From: Streptomyces diastatochromogenes
Lineage (GTDB): Bacteria > Actinomycetota > Actinomycetes > Streptomycetales > Streptomycetaceae
Assembly (NCBI RefSeq): GCF_002242805.1
Contig: NZ_MCGQ01000033.1
Span: 61,659-125,658 of the forward strand
Direction: 5' to 3'
Length of the DNA: 64,000 bases
This document shows positions 50,114 to 58,305 of the stretch, one piece after another. A model generated the notes under the pieces. That model worked only from the letters and a program-made list of their open reading frames with translations, searched no databases and had not been told where the DNA came from. The translations under genes were made by a program, and so were the position numbers. Positions within the stretch are counted from its first letter, which is position 1. Each line of letters begins with the position of its first letter.

Positions 50114-50168
50114 GGACGACGGAACGGCGGCCCCACCCTCCTGCGGTGCGGCCGCCGTTCCGTCGTCC
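50114..50168 (+). terminator. Strong hairpin terminator after DUF1996 gene
   Basis: A perfect 19-base stem: left arm GGACGACGGAACGGCGGCC (50114-50132) and its exact complement at 50150-50168, with a 17-base loop. It begins 12 bases after the stop codon. Such G/C-rich stems act as terminators in Streptomyces without a U tract. It insulates the next gene's regulated promoter. Confidence 0.85.
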
Positions 50169-50187
50169 GGAGCCCGTCCGCTACTTG

Positions 50188-50201
50188 TGGGAGCGCTCCC
50201 A
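50188..50201. promoter_or_regulatory. Perfect CebR-type LacI-family operator
   Basis: TGGGAGCGCTCCCA, a perfect 14-base palindrome, is identical to the known consensus for CebR, the streptomycete cellobiose/cello-oligosaccharide repressor. It lies 19 bases before the GNAT start at 50221, in the promoter or leader. No cebR gene is visible in the window; another LacI-family repressor with the same site is possible. Confidence 0.75.
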
Positions 50202-50220
50202 CACATATCAAGATGTCCGC

Positions 50221-50877
50221 ATGCCACCCCATGAAGAGGTCCGCAGGCCACCAACGGACCCCCACCCCGCCGTCCGCCCCTACCACCCCACCGACCGCGA
50301 CGCCGTCGCCGACATCTGCGTCCGTACCGCGTACAACGGCGGCGACTCCCGCGCCCTCTGTCCGGACCTGCGCCTGATGCCGTCGATCTTCGCCGAGCCC
50401 TACTGCCACTTCGACCCGGAGCTGGCGTTCGTCCTGGACGACGGCGCAGGCCGGGCGGTGGGGTACGTCGTCGGCACGGCGGACACCGGGCGGTTCGTCA
50501 AGGACTTCCGGCGGACCTGGATCCCCCGGCTGGCCGACCGCTACCCGGAACCCACCGCGCCGGCCCGCACGTTCAGCGAGGAGATGATCGGCCTCCTGCA
50601 CCGCCCGGAGCGCATGCTCGTGCCCGAACTCGCCGCCCACCCGGCCCACCTGCACATCGATCTGCTGCCGCCCTGGCAAGGGCGCGGCTACGGCCGCCGG
50701 CTGATGCACACGCTGCTGAACGCCCTGCACGCGCAGGGCGTTCCGGCCGTCCACCTCGGTATGGTCACCGTCAACACGGCCGCCCGCGCGTTCTACGACC
50801 GGCTCGGCTTCCACGAGATCCCGGTCGCGGACCCCGGCCCGCTCACCTATCTGGGCCGGGCCGCGACCACGGACTGA
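50221..50877 (+). CDS. GNAT family N-acetyltransferase (OGA C-terminal-like)
   Basis: A 218-residue acetyltransferase resembling the GNAT domain of bacterial proteins related to the C-terminus of O-GlcNAcase. The start region has VRPYHPTDRDAVADICVRTAYNGGDSR. The acetyl-CoA binding strand and loop are LHIDLLPPWQGRGYGRRLMHTLL (Q/RxxGxG/A), and NTAARAFYDRLGF follows. An acyl acceptor is not predictable, although amino sugars are plausible given the CebR-type operator. ATG 50221 lies just downstream of the operator and a strong terminator. Confidence 0.88.
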   Translation: MPPHEEVRRPPTDPHPAVRPYHPTDRDAVADICVRTAYNGGDSRALCPDLRLMPSIFAEPYCHFDPELAFVLDDGAGRAVGYVVGTADTGRFVKDFRRTWIPRLADRYPEPTAPARTFSEEMIGLLHRPERMLVPELAAHPAHLHIDLLPPWQGRGYGRRLMHTLLNALHAQGVPAVHLGMVTVNTAARAFYDRLGFHEIPVADPGPLTYLGRAATTD

Positions 50878-50898
50878 GCACCCGCCCGGAGGTGCCTG

Positions 50899-51594
50899 TC
50901 AGAGGACGCGCAGGGTCTGCTTGGCGAGTTCGTACGCGGGCAGCATCGCGTTGTGCTCGTCGGTGTCCATCCCGCCGAGGTGCAGCACGACCGGGCCGTC
51001 GGGCGTGGAGACCGCGAACGCGCTCTCCTTCTTCGTCTCCTCCAGGAGCTTGCTCGTGTAGAGGTACTCCACCTCCACACCGGACAGGCCGGTGGCCGTC
51101 CTGAAGGAGCGGTACTTCTCCTTGCTGGTGTTGTCCTCGGCGGCGACGAACTGCCGCAGGACCGTGCGCGCGTCGGCGTCGCCCGGCTCGCCGGTCCACA
51201 CCCGCAGGAAGCCGATCTTGCCGGCGGGTTTGGCGTCGATCTCACAGGCGGTGGTGACCGGGCCCTGCCGGAGGAGGGAGTCGGCGAGTGCTCCGCTCAG
51301 GTCGCCGTCCGACCCCTTCGACGCCTTGGACAGCTCCTTCTCGGCGTCGATCCCCTTGGCCTTCCAGCGCTTGGCGATGTCGAAGCTGACGGGCAGTTCG
51401 CAGGCCGACCCCGCGGCGCCGACGGTGCCGCCGCGCGCCGCGACCGCACTCTTCGCTCCCGCGCTCCCGGCGGCCGACGGGCTCCCCGACGCCTTCGCGT
51501 CCCCGTCCGGCGACTGCGAGCAGCCTGCCAGTACCGCCGCCAGCACCACCGCCTGGACCACCCGGCCTCGCACGAACCCCACTCTGACCTGCAC
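50899..51594 (-). CDS. Hypothetical lipoprotein
   Basis: A 231-residue exported lipoprotein. The signal ends in the lipobox LAGC with Cys25, so it should be anchored to the outer face of the membrane. After a Ser/Ala/Gly linker the mature domain contains two Cys (SACELPV and TACEIDA), which may pair. The C-terminal half (VLHLGGMDTDEHNAMLPAYELAKQTL) is helical. No family is identified. It converges on the GNAT gene with 21 bases between. Confidence 0.8.
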   Translation of the reverse strand: MQVRVGFVRGRVVQAVVLAAVLAGCSQSPDGDAKASGSPSAAGSAGAKSAVAARGGTVGAAGSACELPVSFDIAKRWKAKGIDAEKELSKASKGSDGDLSGALADSLLRQGPVTTACEIDAKPAGKIGFLRVWTGEPGDADARTVLRQFVAAEDNTSKEKYRSFRTATGLSGVEVEYLYTSKLLEETKKESAFAVSTPDGPVVLHLGGMDTDEHNAMLPAYELAKQTLRVL

Positions 51595-51681
51595 TGTCGT
51601 CTCCCCTCCTGTTCAGCGCGGCCACTGTAACCGAGGGCACCGACATCGCCGTACGCAATAAAGGGGGCTCAGTAAGGGGGC

Positions 51682-52323
51682 TCAGTCCCCGTCCCGCCGG
51701 CAGTACAGGAACAGATGCGGCTCGGGTACGGCGTCGGGGTGCGCGGGGGAGAACAGGGCGTGCTCCTCGGACAGGACCGTCAGGCCCGCCCCGCTCACCA
51801 GCTGCGTGAAGTCCCCGGCGGCGAAGCTCGTCACCCGTACCGGCTGCCCCATGAACACCCCCTCGACGTCCTCCATGTCGAGCGGCACGGTGGCCAGCAC
51901 CGCGAGCCCGCCGGGCCGCAGCGCACGCGCCATGCGGCCCACGACGGCCGACTGCTCGGCACGGGACATCTGCAGCAGCGAGAAGTACCCGCACACCGCG
52001 TCGAACGAGCCCTCGGTGAGCGGCAGTTCACGGATGTCGGCGAGCCGGAACTCGGCCTCGGGTACCTGTCGGGCAGCGATGTCGACCATCACAGGGGAGA
52101 CGTCGACGCCGAGCACGCTGTGCCCCGCCTCCGCGAGGGTCTGCGCGGTCGGCCGTCCGGTCCCGCTGCCCACGTCCAGTACCCGGCTGCCCGGCTGCAG
52201 CCGGTCCAGCAGCCACCGGAGCGAGGCCCGGTGCGCCTCGGACGACGCGAACGCCTTCTCGTAGTCGAGACCCAGCGCGTCGAACACCACGGCGGCCGGT
52301 GCCCGCTGCTCGTCCTCGCCCAA
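51682..52323 (-). CDS. Class I SAM-dependent methyltransferase (TTG start)
   Basis: A 213-residue methyltransferase. The SAM-binding motif I is VLDVGSGTGRPTAQTL, with the acidic motif II LGVDVSPVMVDIA, and the class I Rossmann order continues with DIRELPLTEGSFDAVCGYFSLLQM and LRPGGLAVLATVPL. The start is taken as TTG 52323, because GGGAGGAG lies five bases upstream and no family similarity exists before it. The substrate is unknown; small-molecule or lipid methylation is possible. Confidence 0.85.
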   Translation of the reverse strand: MGEDEQRAPAAVVFDALGLDYEKAFASSEAHRASLRWLLDRLQPGSRVLDVGSGTGRPTAQTLAEAGHSVLGVDVSPVMVDIAARQVPEAEFRLADIRELPLTEGSFDAVCGYFSLLQMSRAEQSAVVGRMARALRPGGLAVLATVPLDMEDVEGVFMGQPVRVTSFAAGDFTQLVSGAGLTVLSEEHALFSPAHPDAVPEPHLFLYCRRDGD

Positions 52324-52445
52324 GACGACTCCTCCCGTGTCCGGTCCAGGTGCCCGGCATCGTCGCACCTTCGGCTCTGGGCTCACCATGCCACGCGCCG
52401 GGCGCCGTTTGCGGGCCGTGGCACCGGCAGGGCAGGGTTCGGGAC

Positions 52446-52904
52446 GTGCCTACCTTGCTGATCGTGCATCACACCCCCTCGCCCAACTGCCAGGCCATGT
52501 TCGAGGCCGTCGTCTCCGGCGCGACCACACCGGAGATCGAGGGCGTCCGTGTCGTGCGACGGGCCGCCCTGTCCGCCACCGCCTCCGACGTCCTGGCGGC
52601 CGACGGCTATCTCCTCGGCACCCCGGCGAACCTCGGCTATATGTCCGGCGCCCTCAAGCACTTCTTCGACCAGGTCTACTACCCCTGCCTGGACGAGACC
52701 CGGGGCCGGCCCTTCGGCTACTACGTCCACGGCGGCAGCGACGTCACGGGCGCCGTCCGCGCGATCGAGGCCCTCACCACCGGCCTCGGCTGGCGCCGTG
52801 CCGCGGACGCGGTGACCGTCACCGGCGAGCCCGGCAAGGCGGGTGTGCAGGCCTGCTGGGAGCTGGGCGCCACGGTCGCGGCGGGACTCATGGCCGAGGC
52901 CTGA
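52446..52904 (+). CDS. Flavodoxin-like NAD(P)H-dependent FMN reductase
   Basis: A 152-residue flavoprotein. The N-terminal LLIVHHTPSPNCQAMFEAV is the FMN phosphate-binding loop region, and DGYLLGTPANLGYMSGALKHFFDQVYYPCLDETRGRPFGYYVHGG is the flavodoxin-fold isoalloxazine-binding segment common in NADPH-dependent FMN reductases. It starts at GTG 52446 and should reduce flavins, quinones or an unknown electron acceptor. It is divergent from the methyltransferase gene. Confidence 0.85.
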   Translation: MPTLLIVHHTPSPNCQAMFEAVVSGATTPEIEGVRVVRRAALSATASDVLAADGYLLGTPANLGYMSGALKHFFDQVYYPCLDETRGRPFGYYVHGGSDVTGAVRAIEALTTGLGWRRAADAVTVTGEPGKAGVQACWELGATVAAGLMAEA

Positions 52905-52989
52905 ACGGCCGGTCCGCCACCTGAGCGGTCTTCGTGCGGTTGCCTCCGGTCACCGGCGTGGACGGGGCCGGGGCCCACCCGCCGCTCTG

Positions 52990-53973
52990 TCAGTCCTGCC
53001 GCGGGACCGGGCGTCGAGCCCCCTCCGACAGCAGCCGGGAGGCCACGCGCCGCTCGTCCGGCCAGCGCACGTCGTACGCCCAGCCCCACCGCTCGAACCG
53101 GGCGATCAGCCAGGCCGTGAGGTCCGGCTGCCCCTTCAGCCCACCGTGCCGGGCGCTGTTGGGGTCGGCGTGGTGAAGGTTGTGCCAGCCCTCGCCGAAG
53201 GTCAGCAGCGCCACCCAGTGCACGTCCCGGGACTGGTCGCGGGTGGCGTAGTGCTGCGGACCGAAGACGTGCGCGATCGAGTTGACGGACCAGGTCACAT
53301 GGTGGACCACCGCGTACCGGACCAGGCTCGCCCAGAAGAAGGTGACCGCCGCCGCCCGCCAGTCCCGGGTCCAGGCCAGGACCAGCGCCGGGGGCAGGGC
53401 CAGGGAGACGGCGATGGTCGCCCCGTAGCAGCGGTCCAGGAGGCGCACATCCGGATCGGCGAGCAGATCGGGGGCGTAGCGCGGGTAGTTGGAGCGGACC
53501 TTGGAGGAGGAGAACCAGCCGACCTGGGCGTGCCAGAGCCCCTTGAACAGGGCCCGGCGGGTGGTGCCGTACTTCCACGGCGAGTGCGGATCGCCGTCCC
53601 GGTCGGCGTACTGGTGGTGACGTCGATGCTCGGCCACCCACAGGGTGACCGGTCCCTCCATGGCCAGCCCGCCCGCGAACCCGAGGGCGATCCGCAGCGG
53701 CCGTTTCGCCTTGAACGACAGGTGGGTGAAGTGCCGGTGGTAGCCGGCGGTGATGCCCATGATGGACAGCGTGTACATGCCGACGCCGAGGAGCACGTCG
53801 TACCAGCGCGGCCCCCAGCCCTCGACGAGAGCGACGGGCAGTGCCGCGGCCAGTACGACCAGGGGTGCCGCGACGATCAGGAGCAGGGAACCGGTGCGCG
53901 TCGCACGGCTGACCGGGACGGTGTCGGGGAGCGGGGCCCGTAGGCCGTTCGGGTGTTCGGCGGCGGCGCTCAC
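52990..53973 (-). CDS. Membrane fatty acid (acyl-CoA delta-9-type) desaturase, copy 1
   Basis: A 327-residue integral membrane di-iron desaturase. The three histidine boxes are HRHFTH (79-84), HRRHH (116-120) and, near the C-terminus, HNLHH in GEGWHNLHHADPNSARHG. Four membrane helices lie in two pairs, as in stearoyl-CoA desaturases. It introduces a cis double bond into acyl chains using O2 and electrons from a reductase. It starts at GTG 53973 behind GGGAGGTGCGCC; no longer frame is supported. A paralogue is encoded at 61.7 kb. Confidence 0.92.
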   Translation of the reverse strand: MSAAAEHPNGLRAPLPDTVPVSRATRTGSLLLIVAAPLVVLAAALPVALVEGWGPRWYDVLLGVGMYTLSIMGITAGYHRHFTHLSFKAKRPLRIALGFAGGLAMEGPVTLWVAEHRRHHQYADRDGDPHSPWKYGTTRRALFKGLWHAQVGWFSSSKVRSNYPRYAPDLLADPDVRLLDRCYGATIAVSLALPPALVLAWTRDWRAAAVTFFWASLVRYAVVHHVTWSVNSIAHVFGPQHYATRDQSRDVHWVALLTFGEGWHNLHHADPNSARHGGLKGQPDLTAWLIARFERWGWAYDVRWPDERRVASRLLSEGARRPVPRQD

Positions 53974-54208
53974 GGCGCACCTCCCGCGAGGAGGAGCGGG
54001 CAAGTGGAGGGGGTCATGTGCGGCGATTATGCGGGAGCCGCATCCGCCCCCGGCCCAGGCGCGCACGGGGATACGGGACCGGCGCACATCCTCTACCTGG
54101 ATGGATGAAGGTGCGGGTGGGATGCCCCTGGCCGACGATGGGTGGGTGATCGCGTCCCAGGGGCGCGGTCGTACACCGTCGGACGTCGTCGAGTCGAGGG
54201 AGCGTCGC

Positions 54209-56377
54209 ATGGGAGCGGACGGCCACATACGCGGACGAACCGCCCAGGACGAGCAGGACGCCAAGGAACTGCTGCGCCGGTGCGCACGGGACGTGGTGGA
54301 CGTCGCCGAGGCCATCCGCGAGGTTTCCGCACGCACCAGCACCGCGCTGTTCGCGCCGACCCTGACCACCTCCGCGCGCCGCCGTCCCCGTACCGGTCTC
54401 GTCGCCCAGTGGGCGCTGCTGCGGGCCCTGACGAACAAGGAGGGCCTCGGCGGCTCCGCGATCACGGCAGCGAAGGGAATGGGGCGTGTGCTCGGTGCGG
54501 CCGGGGAGGTGCTGGGCCGGGAGAGCCTGGCCGCGCTGGTGGCCGTCACCTCCCTGCGCCTGAGGATCGCCGCCGTGCTCTTCGACCACCCCGAGTTCGA
54601 ACGCGACCCGGGCATGCGCCGGCTGCTGGACGCCGTCACCGCCGACCGCGACCTGGAGGCCGTACGGGCCCTGCGCGCCTTGTTCAGGGACCAGGGCGCC
54701 CAGCGCGCCCTGTCCGGGCTCGCGCCCCTGATGGCCGAACTCCTCGCCATCCGCGCCCTGCTGGACGAGGACCCGAAGAACGACGAGACCGGCTGGGCAC
54801 TGGCCGCGGGCCGTGAGCTGTCCGCCGACCCGCTGCACGGCATCAGCGCCTCCCACCTCGCGGGCATGGACCAGGGAGAGGGCGCCGCCGAGGCCGTCGA
54901 CCTCACCGACCAGGAGCGGCAGACCATCGCCACCGAGGGCTCCCTCCTCGGCTTCCTGCGCAACATCGAGGTGCTGTCCACCGACGGGCGGATCCTGGTG
55001 CAGAACGTGCGCGGCCCCGACGGCGTCGTCCGGTACGTCGTCCAGGCCCCCGGCATGGCGCCCGGCCGCCCCCGCAACGACTCGCCGCAGGACTTCGTCG
55101 GCGCCTGGCGCAACCTCTTCATGACCGACTCGCCCTACACCCGCTCGATCCTGCTCGCCCTCGCGGACTACGGCATCCCGCGCGGCGCCGAACTCGCCCT
55201 GATCGGGCACAGCGAGGGCGGAATCGCGGTGATGAACCTGGCGCAGAACGAGGACTTCTGCCGCGCCTACCGGGTCACGCACGTGATCGTGGTCGGCTCC
55301 CCGGTCGACAACAAGAAGCCCGCCGACCCGCGCACCTGGGTCGCCAGCATCACCAACCAGCACGACATCGTGCCCGTCCTCGACGGCCGGGGAGCGGGCT
55401 CCGCCTTCAATCCGCACCCCAACTGGTACGAGGTCGACTACACCGGGCCCACCCACGAGTTCCCGCTCTGCCACATGATCCGCGAGTACATCGAGCACCT
55501 GCGGACCGTCATCCCCGAGGCCCGCGAGGACGTCGACAAGGCGCTCACCGCCTACCGCGGCCCGGTCGTGCGCACCCGGGCCTACCAGCTCAAGGACCGT
55601 GCCCACCCGCCCGAGGGCTACCCCTTCCTCACCGTCCCCACCACCTCCCTGGCCACCACGACCGGACCCGTCGACGTCCCGGTGCGCTACTACGACTCCT
55701 CCGCCGCCCACCTCTGCTTCGCCGTCGACGCCGCGGCCGCGCGCAGCCTGCTGCCCGATGTCACCTGGCTGGTGCCGAGCCGGCTGGGGCGGCGGGCGCT
55801 CGCGGTGCTGTCCTTGTACGAGCACCGCTGCTCCACGATCGGCCCCTACGCCGAGATCGCCCTGTCGGTGCTGGTGGACGACCTGTGGCGGCCACGCCCG
55901 TTCGACGTCGCCACCGACCTGCTGCGCCGTGTCGACCTGCGCCGCACCGGCCGCTACGTCCTCTCCCTCGCGGTGAGCAGCGAGGAGTCCCGCGTCGTCG
56001 CCCAGGAGGTCTGGGGCCAGCCCGCGGTCCGCACCGCCGCCGAGGTCGACCTGATGAACCGTGCCGTCGGTGTCACCGCGCCGGAACTCGGGCTCACCGT
56101 CGAGGGCCGCCTCGGCCCGGGGCTGCGCTGTCCCGAGGCGGACTGGGTCCTCTACGGCCGGCGCGGCGACAGCACCGTGCGCACCCTGGTCCGGGCCCAC
56201 GGCCGGCTGCGGCTGCACACCGGAACCGGCGTACGGCTGCAACTGGACACCGCCGCCGCCGAACCCATGGCCGGGCAGCTGCGCCGGCTCGGCATCGACA
56301 CGGCCCGGCCGCTCTTCGTGCTGTCCTGCCCGCAGTTCATGCTCCACCGCAGCGCCGGCGCCGTCCTGCCGCGCTGA
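54209..56377 (+). CDS. Alpha/beta hydrolase fused to acetoacetate-decarboxylase-like domain
   Basis: A 722-residue fusion. The N-terminal 200 residues are helical and unassigned. A serine hydrolase/lipase domain (about 220-455) has the nucleophile elbow GHSEGG (Ser335) and downstream candidates for Asp (NQHDIVPVLDG) and His (GPTHEFPL). The C-terminal domain (about 465-720) resembles acetoacetate decarboxylase, but the Schiff-base lysine segment YPKKL is replaced by GQPAVR, so decarboxylation by the classical route is unlikely. ATG 54209 follows GAGGGAG. It may release or bind fatty acyl groups for the oxygenase genes downstream (inference). Confidence 0.85.
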   Translation: MGADGHIRGRTAQDEQDAKELLRRCARDVVDVAEAIREVSARTSTALFAPTLTTSARRRPRTGLVAQWALLRALTNKEGLGGSAITAAKGMGRVLGAAGEVLGRESLAALVAVTSLRLRIAAVLFDHPEFERDPGMRRLLDAVTADRDLEAVRALRALFRDQGAQRALSGLAPLMAELLAIRALLDEDPKNDETGWALAAGRELSADPLHGISASHLAGMDQGEGAAEAVDLTDQERQTIATEGSLLGFLRNIEVLSTDGRILVQNVRGPDGVVRYVVQAPGMAPGRPRNDSPQDFVGAWRNLFMTDSPYTRSILLALADYGIPRGAELALIGHSEGGIAVMNLAQNEDFCRAYRVTHVIVVGSPVDNKKPADPRTWVASITNQHDIVPVLDGRGAGSAFNPHPNWYEVDYTGPTHEFPLCHMIREYIEHLRTVIPEAREDVDKALTAYRGPVVRTRAYQLKDRAHPPEGYPFLTVPTTSLATTTGPVDVPVRYYDSSAAHLCFAVDAAAARSLLPDVTWLVPSRLGRRALAVLSLYEHRCSTIGPYAEIALSVLVDDLWRPRPFDVATDLLRRVDLRRTGRYVLSLAVSSEESRVVAQEVWGQPAVRTAAEVDLMNRAVGVTAPELGLTVEGRLGPGLRCPEADWVLYGRRGDSTVRTLVRAHGRLRLHTGTGVRLQLDTAAAEPMAGQLRRLGIDTARPLFVLSCPQFMLHRSAGAVLPR

Positions 56378-56409
56378 CCCCGTCCGCACACCCCTGAGTG
56401 GGAGCCACC

Positions 56410-56664
56410 ATGGTCACCGAGTCCCTCCGCACCCTGCCTTCGTCCGACGAACTCCTCGATCAGGCAGGCAGGTTGCGCGCCGACGCCGACCTGATGGCGG
56501 GCTACGCCCGGCGGCTGCTCGCCACCGCGTCCGCGTTGACCGGCTGCCCGGCGGCACCCGAGTGGAGCCGCCCCACCCTGGAACAGCAGGCGGCCGCCTG
56601 CGGCACGGCGGCGGAGCAACTGCGTACCGCCGCCGAGGCATTGCTCGCGCACAGGCGAGCCTGA
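56410..56664 (+). CDS. Small helical protein (84 residues)
   Basis: An 84-residue, largely helical protein, Ala- and Leu-rich, with a heptad-like pattern in DELLDQAGRLRADADLMAGYARRLLATASALTG and a second helix in LEQQAAACGTAAEQLRTAAEALL. There is no signal peptide. ATG 56410 has GGGAG six bases upstream. It lies 32 bases after the hydrolase-fusion gene on the same strand, so it is probably in its operon. It may be a helper or an acyl-carrier-like protein; no phosphopantetheine motif is seen. Confidence 0.65.
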   Translation: MVTESLRTLPSSDELLDQAGRLRADADLMAGYARRLLATASALTGCPAAPEWSRPTLEQQAAACGTAAEQLRTAAEALLAHRRA

Positions 56665-56673
56665 GGCACCTGC

Positions 56674-58293
56674 TCAGAGCGCGGTGGCCCGGGTGTCCGC
56701 CGCGCTCCGGCCGAGCGAGACGAAGTAACGCCCCTTGTCCTCCGGCAGGTTGCGGTGCACCAGGTCGGAGAAGCTGCGGGTCTCCCGGACGATCCGCAGG
56801 CCCTCGGGGGAGAACGTCGACGGCCCGAACAGACGTGGTGCGAGAAGCGGGTTGTTCAGCGCCTCCGAGAACGCGTCCACGGAGATGATGCGTTCGAGCA
56901 GCCGCCCGAAGATGGCCCCCGGTTCCGGCTCCTCCGCGAACAGGCCGACGAACAGGTCGATCGCGTCGACGCTGCCGTACACGTCCAGCAGCGCCTCCTG
57001 CACCCGCGGGTCGCCGGAGATCTGCCGCGGGTCGGTGATCCGCGGGAAGCCGTAGTAGGCGCGGTAGTCGTTGTACGGGGCCAGCCGCAGCTCGCGGCCG
57101 ACGGCGACACTGCGCGTCTCGATGGGCAGCAGCACCTCGTCGGTGTTGAACAGGCCGGACAGACCGGCCTGTTGCCGGGACAGGTCCTCGAACAGCGGGC
57201 CCAGGCCCCGGTCCAGGACGATCCGCCCGTTGGCGATGGTGTGGGCGAGCGGGACGTCGCGGCCGCCGATCCGGTAGGTGGACGGGACGAGGCTGTGCCA
57301 GCGGTAGACGAGGCTGAACTCGATCGTCGCCCAGTTCTGCCGGTGCCACACCCCACGGTCGGTGCGCACCGGGTCGAGGACGAAGTCGAAGTGGTACGGC
57401 GTGATGTGGTTGATGTACTCCTCCAGCATCACCCGGATCATCAGCACGATCAGCGTGTTGCGGGTGGTCTGGAAGAGGCGTTCGTCGTCCCAGTCGTGGT
57501 GGGCGGCGGCGAGGACGCCGGCCACCCGGTTGTGCTCGCGCAGGAAGAGCACGTTCATCGCCATCGGGCCGATGTGCGCGTGGGCCCGGTCGCCGCCGCA
57601 CGCGAACAGGGTGTCCCGCAGCTCCTCGGGCACCTCGTCGAACCGGACCGGCCTGATCGCCCGGAACTCGTCCCTGATCCGCCCGCCCTCGCACAGCCGC
57701 GGCGGGAACTCGGCGCCGCCGACCAGCCGGCTCTTCATCCGCCCGCCCTCGAAGGTGCGCAGGCACGCGGTGACCTCCTCGCGGTCGCCGTAGAGCTGGC
57801 TCATGTCGAGGGTGTGCGGGGAGTCGGTGCGGCGCGGATCGCCGGTGGCGGCGTGCCCGCGCAGGAATCCGTCGGTGAACCACTGCGCGAACGCGGGCAG
57901 CAGGGCGGAGGACCGGCTGCAGTACCGGGTCTCGCCGTCGCGCCGGAACAGCTCGGTGACCCTCTCGGGGGAGGGCAGGTCCCTGCGCGGCCCGGCCACC
58001 GGAGGCAGGTGCCGGCCCACCCAGGAGCGGTCGGTGAGCGAGTCCCAGGAGGTGTACGGGCTCTTGGTGCTCAGCGGGTCGGGGCGGGGCGGCGCCTTGA
58101 GGACGGCCAGGTCGGTCAGCGTGGAGTTCAGGCGGCGGTGCAGCCATCTGCTGCGCCGGGACGTCTGCCACATCGGCCCGTAGTGGGTCAGCAGGTGGGT
58201 CTCGAAGCGGTTGCGCCATCCGTCGCGGGACCTGTCGCGCGCCCCGGTCCACGGCACGGTCCGGGTCTCGGGTGCACGAGACGTGGCGGTCAT
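56674..58293 (-). CDS. Cyclooxygenase/linoleate dioxygenase-like animal haem peroxidase
   Basis: A 539-residue haem enzyme of the animal peroxidase superfamily, closest in appearance to cyclooxygenases and fungal linoleate dioxygenases. EFSLVYRWHSLVPSTY carries the catalytic Tyr330 and proximal haem His333 (COX Tyr385/His388), and YRWH is the form used by fungal Ppo/LDS enzymes. Other matches are LFLREHNRV, EEYINHITPYHF and PRLFGPSTFSPEGLRIV. The distal region reads FAQWFTDGF: Gln137 is kept but the distal His of COX is replaced by Asp141. No EGF domain or signal peptide. A P450 gene lies 12 bases upstream on the same strand. Confidence 0.88.
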   Translation of the reverse strand: MTATSRAPETRTVPWTGARDRSRDGWRNRFETHLLTHYGPMWQTSRRSRWLHRRLNSTLTDLAVLKAPPRPDPLSTKSPYTSWDSLTDRSWVGRHLPPVAGPRRDLPSPERVTELFRRDGETRYCSRSSALLPAFAQWFTDGFLRGHAATGDPRRTDSPHTLDMSQLYGDREEVTACLRTFEGGRMKSRLVGGAEFPPRLCEGGRIRDEFRAIRPVRFDEVPEELRDTLFACGGDRAHAHIGPMAMNVLFLREHNRVAGVLAAAHHDWDDERLFQTTRNTLIVLMIRVMLEEYINHITPYHFDFVLDPVRTDRGVWHRQNWATIEFSLVYRWHSLVPSTYRIGGRDVPLAHTIANGRIVLDRGLGPLFEDLSRQQAGLSGLFNTDEVLLPIETRSVAVGRELRLAPYNDYRAYYGFPRITDPRQISGDPRVQEALLDVYGSVDAIDLFVGLFAEEPEPGAIFGRLLERIISVDAFSEALNNPLLAPRLFGPSTFSPEGLRIVRETRSFSDLVHRNLPEDKGRYFVSLGRSAADTRATAL

Positions 58294-58305
58294 GGGTCCT
58301 CCCGG

